This document shows positions 5,391-9,484 of a stretch of 9,484 bases of DNA, in pieces. The position numbers were made by a program, and so were the translations under genes. How positions within the stretch are numbered: position 1 is the stretch's first letter; the number at the start of each line of letters is the position of its first letter. A model generated the notes under the pieces. The model did no database searches, had not been told where the DNA came from, and worked only from the letters and a program-made list of their open reading frames with translations. The stretch is from JBKHHU01 sp046539045 (GTDB lineage: Bacteria; Planctomycetota; Phycisphaerae; SM23-33), in contig JBKHHU010000141.1 in the NCBI GenBank assembly GCA_046539045.1, positions 1-9,484 of the forward strand. The letters are read 5' to 3'.

Positions 5391-7388
5391 CTACTCTGTG
5401 GCCGAGGCGACGGCCGCGGTGACCGCTTCGGTCCCCTTGCTGGCGACCTCTGCCTCCAGAGCGTTGACCATCGTGTTGACATCCAGTGCCCCGAGGTCGC
5501 CCTCGGTACGGTGGCGGATGGAAACCGTCTGCGACTCTTCCTCGCGCCCGCCCACGATGGCCATGTACGGAGTCTTGTTTAACGTCGCTCGGCGGATTTT
5601 CGCTCCGATTTTCTCGGGCGAATTGTCGAAATCGACCCGCAGGTCCGCGGCCCGCAGTTCGTCGACAACCCTTTGGGCGTAGTCATTGTACTTGTCGCTG
5701 ACCGGAAGAACCGCCATCTGCACCGGGGCCAGCCACAGCGGGAAGTCCCCGCCGAAGTGCTCGATCAGGATGCCGATGAACCGTTCCAGCGAGCCGAACG
5801 GGGCGCGGTGGATCATCACCGGCCGGTGGACGGTGTTGTCCGCTCCGGCGTATTCGAGTTCGAACCGCTCGGGCAGGTTGTAGTCCACCTGGATCGTCCC
5901 GAGCTGCCACTTGCGTCCGATGCAGTCGCTGACGATGAAGTCGATTTTCGGGCCGTAGAAGGCTGCCTCGCCCTCGGCTTCGACGAAGTTCATGCCCATC
6001 TCGCGTACGACGTGGCGGATGTTCTGCTCGGCAAGGTCCCAGTTGGCCTGGTCGCCGACATACTTGGTGCTGTCCGGGTCCCGCAGGCTGACGCGGACGT
6101 GGTAATCGGTCAGCCCGAGCGTCTCGAGGACCATCTTGGTCAGTTGCACGCAATCGGCGATCTCCGCCTCCAGCTGGTCCGGAGTGCAGATGATGTGGGC
6201 GTCGTCCTGGGTGAACCCGCGGACGCGGGTCAGGCCGTTCAACTCGCCGGACTGCTCCCACCGGTACACGCTGCCGAACTCCGCCAGCCGGACCGGCAGG
6301 TCGCGGTAGCTGTGCTGCTCGGCCTTGTAAATCATCATGTGGTGCGGGCAGTTCATCGGCTTGGCGAGGTAGCCTTCGTCCTCGTCGATCTCGATGGGCG
6401 GGAACTGCGATTCCTTGTAGTACGGGTAGTGGCCGCTGGTGCGGTAGAGCTCCAGCTTCCCGATGTGCGGGGTGTACACGAACTGGTACCCGCGTTTCCG
6501 CAGCTCTCCGCGGAGCCAGTTCTCCAGCTCCTGGCGTATCACGGCACCCTTGGGCATCCACATCGGCAGCCCGGACCCGACCTTGTCGTTCAGCAGGAAC
6601 AGGCCCATCTGCTTGCCGATCACGCGGTGATCGCGCTTGCGGGCCTCTTCGATCCGCTGCAACTGGGCTTGGAGTTCCTTCTTGTCGAAGAACGCGGTGC
6701 CGTACACGCGGGTGAGCATCTGCCTGGATTCGTCGCCGCGCCAGTACGCCCCAGCCGTGGTCAGCAGCTTGAAGACCTTCATCTTCCCGGTATCGGGCAC
6801 GTGCGGGCCGCGGCACATGTCGACGAATTCACCTTGCTCGTACAGGCTCACCGAATCCATCTCCGGGTCCTCTGCGAGCATATCGTCGATCATTTCCACC
6901 TTGTACGACTGGCCCGCTTCGGACAGGCGCTTCTTCGCCTCGTCGGGGGAAAGCTCGACCCGCTGGACGGGGAGCTTCTCCGAGGCGATTCTTTTCATTT
7001 CCTTCTCGATCTTCGACAGATCCTCGGTGCCGATCTTCACCGGCAGGTCGAAATCGTAGTAGAACCCGTACTGGAAGTCGTCGGTCAGGGCCGGGCCTAT
7101 GGTGTATTTGACCTCGTCGCCGTAAAGGCGCACCATCGCATGGGCGAGCAGGTGAGCGGCGGAATGCCGCAGCACTTCCAGCGACTCCTCATCGCGATTG
7201 GTCAGCAGCTTCAGTTCATGGGTGCCTTCGGAAAGCGGCGTAGTGACGTCGCAGGACCGCCCGTCGACAACGGCAGCGACCGTTGCCCGAGCCAGTCCCG
7301 CAGAGATCTCCTCGGCCACCTGCAGAGGGGTGACGGCAGAGTCGTACTCTTTGATGCTTCCGTCGGGTAACTGAATCTTGACACTCAT
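5391..7388 (-). CDS. thrS: Threonine--tRNA ligase
   Basis: Class II threonyl-tRNA synthetase, which charges tRNA-Thr and edits mischarged serine. The 665 residues comprise a TGS domain (1-62), the editing domain with HSAAH (His75, His79) and CRGPH (Cys192, His196), the catalytic core with zinc ligands Cys347 in MNCPHH, His398 and His527, motif 2 around VYRWEQSGE (374-382) and motif 3 GSLERFIGILIEHFGG, and the C-terminal anticodon-binding domain. A short Ala/Thr/Glu-rich tail (about 650-665) is extra. The reading frame stays open to 7487, but the start is set at 7388: MSVKIQLPDGS fits the family N terminus and GAAAGGAA lies 7 nt upstream. It is the first gene of the translation operon, preceded by a long structured leader, and its stop lies about 95 nt before infC. 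Confidence 0.97.
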   Translation of the reverse strand: MSVKIQLPDGSIKEYDSAVTPLQVAEEISAGLARATVAAVVDGRSCDVTTPLSEGTHELKLLTNRDEESLEVLRHSAAHLLAHAMVRLYGDEVKYTIGPALTDDFQYGFYYDFDLPVKIGTEDLSKIEKEMKRIASEKLPVQRVELSPDEAKKRLSEAGQSYKVEMIDDMLAEDPEMDSVSLYEQGEFVDMCRGPHVPDTGKMKVFKLLTTAGAYWRGDESRQMLTRVYGTAFFDKKELQAQLQRIEEARKRDHRVIGKQMGLFLLNDKVGSGLPMWMPKGAVIRQELENWLRGELRKRGYQFVYTPHIGKLELYRTSGHYPYYKESQFPPIEIDEDEGYLAKPMNCPHHMMIYKAEQHSYRDLPVRLAEFGSVYRWEQSGELNGLTRVRGFTQDDAHIICTPDQLEAEIADCVQLTKMVLETLGLTDYHVRVSLRDPDSTKYVGDQANWDLAEQNIRHVVREMGMNFVEAEGEAAFYGPKIDFIVSDCIGRKWQLGTIQVDYNLPERFELEYAGADNTVHRPVMIHRAPFGSLERFIGILIEHFGGDFPLWLAPVQMAVLPVSDKYNDYAQRVVDELRAADLRVDFDNSPEKIGAKIRRATLNKTPYMAIVGGREEESQTVSIRHRTEGDLGALDVNTMVNALEAEVASKGTEAVTAAVASATE

Positions 7389-7454
7389 GCGTGATTTCCT
7401 TTCGCCCGCCGGGCTCCGGGAGGTGAGACGAGCGGGGCGAGGACACAAAATAAG

Positions 7455-7564
7455 CCGATGCACGAAGGCGCGACCAACCCACGACACGCCGTCACCGAAC
7501 CGGTGTCGGTGCGGGCGTTTACAACGTCGTAGTGTTCGTCGTGGTTCGCATCTTCGTGTATCGG
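7455..7564 (-). ncRNA. Structured thrS leader RNA, possible attenuator
   Basis: The minus-strand transcript can form a long hairpin. The arms GCCGAUACACGAAG (5' arm, including 7565) and CUUCGUGCAUCGGC (3' arm, including 7454) pair at 13 of 14 positions. UGCGA/UCGCG, then an asymmetric internal loop, then CCACGAC/GUCGUGG continue the stem, and the apex holds ACGCC/GGCGU around CACCG/CGGUG. Directly after the 3' arm comes UUAUUUUGUGU, so the element resembles an intrinsic terminator inside the leader, 66 nt before the thrS start. I see no T-box sequence. A tRNA-Thr-like operator bound by ThrRS, as in E. coli thrS, or an attenuator are the leading guesses. The pairing is visible; the function is inferred. 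Confidence 0.55.
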
Positions 7565-7798
7565 CAGTCCTTAGCTACAACATGCGATCGAAATCTGGTC
7601 CCTAATTTGTATACAAGATTCATCGGCGGGACAAAGGGAAAATTGTAATTAATGTACGGCCGGGCCGCCGCTTTCGCGGATCTTGTTGATTCTCGCACAG
7701 AGAGACACCGGCGCCGGAGGGCTCAAGGCGATCATCTGTGGCAGTAACGACGCAGACCTCCCATCTCGTGCATGTCGCAGACGCTTCTGCCTGCGCTG
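7565..7798. other. Rest of the 410-bp pcm-thrS gap, no gene seen
   Basis: No credible reading frame lies here. It holds the candidate thrS promoter, a small CCGC-GAAA-GCGG tetraloop hairpin (7668-7679), a CCGGCGCCGG palindrome (7708-7717) and a short GCAGA/TCTGC hairpin just after pcm (7777-7790). None of these is followed by a clear T-run, so no convincing terminator for pcm is present. Confidence 0.5.
7606..7634 (-). promoter_or_regulatory. Candidate promoter for the thrS operon
   Basis: On the minus strand TTGTCC (7629-7634), a 17-nt spacer and TACAAA (7606-7611) each match the sigma-70 consensus at four of six bases. TATACA two bases upstream is an alternative -10 with a 15-nt spacer. 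The -10 region overlaps the perfect 10-bp palindrome TTGTATACAA (7607-7616), which could be an operator. Transcription would begin near 7600, giving a leader of roughly 210 nt. Confidence 0.4.
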
Positions 7799-8455
7799 CT
7801 ACCTCTTCCAGCCCTGTTTGCCGATCAACGGTACGAATCGCACGTCACAGAAGGGCTTCTTGAGGATCTCGTCGCCGTGTCGGGTGATCTGCACCAGCTG
7901 CTGGGCACCTTCGCTGCCGACCGGCAGGACGATGTTCCCACCGTCGTCCAGTTGCTTGATCCACGCCGGCGGCACGTCCGGAGAGCCGGCCCCGCAGATG
8001 ATCCCCTGGTACGGTGCGTGTTCCGGCCAGCCCAGCGAACCGTCGCCCGTCTTCAGCGTGATGTTGGTGTAATCGCAGTCCGCCAGCCGGGTGCGGGCCT
8101 GTTCGGTCAATTCCTCGATCCGCTCGATAGCGTAGACGTGCCTGGCCAGACGGCTCAGCAGGGCGGTCTGGTATCCGCTCCCGCAGCCGACGTCGAGCAC
8201 CACGTCCTCGGGCTGCAGTTGCAGCTTCTGCAGCATCAGCCCCACAACGAACGGCTGGGATATGGTCTGTCCGCCTCCGATGGGCAGCGGACGGTCCGCG
8301 TAGGTGTTGTGCCTGTGGCTGGGCGGAACGAACTGCTCGCGAGGTACTTCCATGAATGCTTCCAGCACCCGCTCGTCCTCGATTCCGCGGGCGCGGAGCT
8401 GGTGTTCCACCATCCGTAGACGTTGCGTCGTCAGTTTCTCTTCATTTGGTTGCAT
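7799..8455 (-). CDS. pcm: Protein-L-isoaspartate O-methyltransferase
   Basis: This 218-residue cytoplasmic enzyme uses SAM to methylate L-isoaspartyl residues in aged proteins, which starts their repair. The family features are all present: the N-terminal helix RMVEHQLRARGI, VPREQFVP, the ADRPLPIGGGQTISQP signature with conserved Ser66, SAM motif I DVGCGSGYQTA (88-98), VYAIERI, GDGSLGWPEHAPY, the PPAWIKQLDDGG segment and the C-terminal VRFVPLIGKQGW. Length is typical. The ATG at 8455 fits the family N terminus but has no ribosome site. A perfect TATAAT ends 9 nt before it, so the mRNA may be almost leaderless. Met15 is a less likely start. It is divergent from the SAM-hydrolase gene. Confidence 0.95.
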   Translation of the reverse strand: MQPNEEKLTTQRLRMVEHQLRARGIEDERVLEAFMEVPREQFVPPSHRHNTYADRPLPIGGGQTISQPFVVGLMLQKLQLQPEDVVLDVGCGSGYQTALLSRLARHVYAIERIEELTEQARTRLADCDYTNITLKTGDGSLGWPEHAPYQGIICGAGSPDVPPAWIKQLDDGGNIVLPVGSEGAQQLVQITRHGDEILKKPFCDVRFVPLIGKQGWKR

Positions 8456-8463
8456 GATGTACG

Positions 8464-8469
8464 TATTAT
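8464..8469 (+). promoter_or_regulatory. Possible -10 box for the SAM-hydrolase gene
   Basis: TATTAT on the plus strand matches the -10 consensus at five of six bases and overlaps the pcm -10 on the other strand. No good -35 lies at 16-18 nt. The leader would be about 50 nt and would contain a TCAGC/GCTGA hairpin (8480-8495). Confidence 0.35.
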
Positions 8470-8470
8470 A
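8465..8470 (-). promoter_or_regulatory. -10 box for pcm
   Basis: A perfect TATAAT on the minus strand ends 9 nt before the pcm ATG. Standard spacing puts transcription start at about 8458, leaving a 5' UTR of some 3 nt. No convincing -35 is seen at the expected distance. Confidence 0.5.
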
Positions 8471-8526
8471 TCGGCTCGGTCAGCATTTTCGCTGAATGAG
8501 CGTTCCGGCAAAACAAGGAGTCATCC

Positions 8527-9348
8527 GTGGCCAGGAAACCGAAGAAACCGCAGCCGATTGTCACGCTTCTGACCGATTTCGGAACGCGGGACGCCTACGT
8601 GGGTGCGATGAAAGGCGTGCTTGTGAGCCAGTGTCCGCAGGCTCGCATCATTGACATCTCCCATGATATTCCCCCGCAGGACGTGCTTGCCGGAGCCGTG
8701 GCGCTGACCTCCGCAGTGCCGTACTACCCGGAAGGGACCGTGCACGTGGTGGTGGTTGATCCGGGCGTGGGCACGGACCGGTCGATTCTGCTCTGCCGGA
8801 CGGCCGGGCAGACGGTGATCGCTCCGGACAACGGAATACTGAGCCTCCTGATGCAGTCCCAACCGCTGGAGGCGATTCACCTGCTCCGCGACGCCGAGTT
8901 CATGCGGGGCGACGTGTCCAGGACCTTTCACGGAAGGGACATCTTCGCCCCGGCGGCCGCCAGTATTGTCAACGGTGCCGATATCCGGCAGTTCGGCCCC
9001 AGACCGGGGACCATCGTCACGCTGGACATCCCGGAAGCCCAGTTGCGTAGCGACGGAAGCATCACCGGGGAGATCATCTACGTCGACCGCTTCGGCAACC
9101 TGGTCAGCAACATCTCCGCCGAGTTCGTGCGCGACAACGTACCGGACATGACCCGCCTGGAGATCAGCTGCGCGGGCGTGGAGGTGGGCCCGCTGCAAGG
9201 TGCCTACGCCAACGCCGAACGAGGCCAACCGCTGGCGATCGTCGATTCCATGGACCTGCTGGAGATCGCCGTCAACTGCGGCAGCGCCCAGCGCGCCCTG
9301 CAGGCGCGGGTAGGCTCGCCGGTGGTGGTAACAGCAGGTAGCAGGTAG
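8527..9348 (+). CDS. SAM hydroxide adenosyltransferase (SAM hydrolase, DUF62 family)
   Basis: This 273-residue protein belongs to the DUF62 family, whose studied members split S-adenosylmethionine with water into adenosine and methionine. It is related to fluorinase and SalL chlorinase. Signatures: LLTDFGTRDAYVGAMKG (14-30), IIDISHDIPPQDV, VVDPGVGTDRS with Asp78 and Arg85, APDNGILS, SRTFHGRDIFAPAAA with His135, and VDRFGNLVSNI (186-196). Asp78, Arg85 and His135 fit the Asp-Arg-His triad of the hydroxide-adding enzymes, and I see no sign of the halogenase-specific insertion. The start is GTG with AAGGAG 6 nt upstream. The last five codons and the stop lie in a heptanucleotide repeat, so the C-terminal AGSR is probably not conserved. 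It is the only plus-strand gene. Its biological role in bacteria is uncertain. Confidence 0.93.
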   Translation: MARKPKKPQPIVTLLTDFGTRDAYVGAMKGVLVSQCPQARIIDISHDIPPQDVLAGAVALTSAVPYYPEGTVHVVVVDPGVGTDRSILLCRTAGQTVIAPDNGILSLLMQSQPLEAIHLLRDAEFMRGDVSRTFHGRDIFAPAAASIVNGADIRQFGPRPGTIVTLDIPEAQLRSDGSITGEIIYVDRFGNLVSNISAEFVRDNVPDMTRLEISCAGVEVGPLQGAYANAERGQPLAIVDSMDLLEIAVNCGSAQRALQARVGSPVVVTAGSR

Positions 9349-9360
9349 CGGGAAGCAGGG
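9333..9360. repeat. Heptanucleotide repeat A (AGCAGGT-type, 4 units)
   Basis: Four direct 7-bp units: AGCAGGT twice, then AGCGGGA and AGCAGGG. The array begins inside the 3' end of the SAM-hydrolase gene and supplies its stop codon (9346-9348). Units vary only at the fourth and last bases. Confidence 0.8.
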
Positions 9361-9394
9361 CAAGCGGCGGTTTCATACACCTGGCGACAGCCAA

Positions 9395-9436
9395 AATCGC
9401 CAATCGCCAATCCCCAGTCCGCAATCCCAAATCCCA
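9395..9436. repeat. Heptanucleotide repeat B (AATCSCM-type, 6 units)
   Basis: Six consecutive 7-bp units with the consensus AATC(G/C)C(C/A): AATCGCC twice, AATCCCC, AGTCCGC and AATCCCA twice. The period is exact and the TC at positions 3-4 is invariant. The rest of the 136-bp tail after the last gene shows no gene. Confidence 0.85.
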
Positions 9437-9437
9437 T

Positions 9438-9464
9438 CAGGCTCCTGCCAGCAACGGCAGCCTG
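9438..9464 (+). terminator. Hairpin downstream of the SAM-hydrolase gene (weak terminator candidate)
   Basis: CTGCC/GGCAG with a 6-nt loop is extended by CAGG/CCTG across a 3-nt bulge. It lies 90 bp after the stop codon and has no T-run. It is the only hairpin of note after the gene within the window. Confidence 0.3.
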
Positions 9465-9484
9465 CCTGCGTAGGTCTTGATGAC

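Noticed and set aside
5673..7370. 565-codon open frame on the plus strand opposite thrS
   Set aside because: It lies fully within thrS on the other strand; the long frame follows from high GC and thrS codon use. No domain is seen.
7389..7487. N-terminal extension of thrS to 7487
   Set aside because: The extra 33 residues have no similarity to the TGS domain start, would include the leader and ribosome site, and the ATG at 7388 has a well-placed GAAAGGAA.
7389..7606. T-box riboswitch in the thrS leader
   Set aside because: I could not find the conserved T-box bulge or antiterminator sequence or a clear threonine specifier loop, and T-boxes are mainly known from Firmicutes and a few other phyla.
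8521..9363. 280-codon open frame on the minus strand opposite the SAM-hydrolase gene
   Set aside because: The plus-strand gene carries all DUF62 motifs and a good ribosome site; the minus frame has no recognisable domain.
9204..9437. 77-codon minus-strand frame starting in the heptad repeat
   Set aside because: Its N-terminal residues are only the translation of the tandem repeat, and the rest is antisense to the DUF62 gene.

Overview
This 9.5 kb, GC-rich window is a chromosomal housekeeping locus. It centres on the conserved translation cluster thrS–infC–rpmI–rplT–pheS, which lies entirely on the minus strand and so reads right to left. The organism is probably a Planctomycetota bacterium, perhaps of the Phycisphaerae type. 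I infer this from the style of the IF3, the divergent GH10 and M14 proteins, and the heptanucleotide repeats between genes. It is judged from sequence feel, not a search, so it is moderate confidence at best. I see no mobile element, CRISPR array, tRNA or rRNA.

Layout from the right. A plus-strand SAM-hydrolase/DUF62 gene (8527–9348) ends inside a heptanucleotide tandem repeat, and a second heptad array follows before the window closes. Divergent from it is pcm (7799–8455, protein-L-isoaspartate methyltransferase). The two share a 71-bp spacer in which -10-like boxes on the two strands overlap, and pcm may be almost leaderless. A 410-bp gap (7389–7798) then holds the putative thrS promoter and a long, highly structured leader. 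That leader ends in a U-rich stretch and looks like an attenuator.

Next come thrS (5391–7388), infC (4765–5295, apparently starting with the rare codon ATC), rpmI and rplT. A near-consensus extended -10 promoter lies between infC and rpmI. A textbook intrinsic terminator follows rplT, so the translation operon seems to end there. pheS has its own promoter and strong Shine–Dalgarno. pheT, the usual partner directly after pheS, is absent. In its place, 15 nt after pheS, is an M14 (cytosolic carboxypeptidase-like) gene, followed by a divergent GH10 glycoside hydrolase without a signal peptide and a strong hairpin.

How the genes work together: ThrRS and PheRS-alpha charge tRNAs, IF3 polices start-codon choice, and L35 and L20 are large-subunit proteins assembled early. 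Pcm repairs aged proteins using SAM, and the DUF62 enzyme hydrolyses SAM. The M14 and GH10 genes are accessory and have no obvious tie to translation. The observations most worth checking are the thrS leader structure, the ATC start of infC, the replacement of pheT by an M14 gene, and the control elements that cut the classical operon into separate transcription units. I did not find a convincing wholly new multi-gene system.
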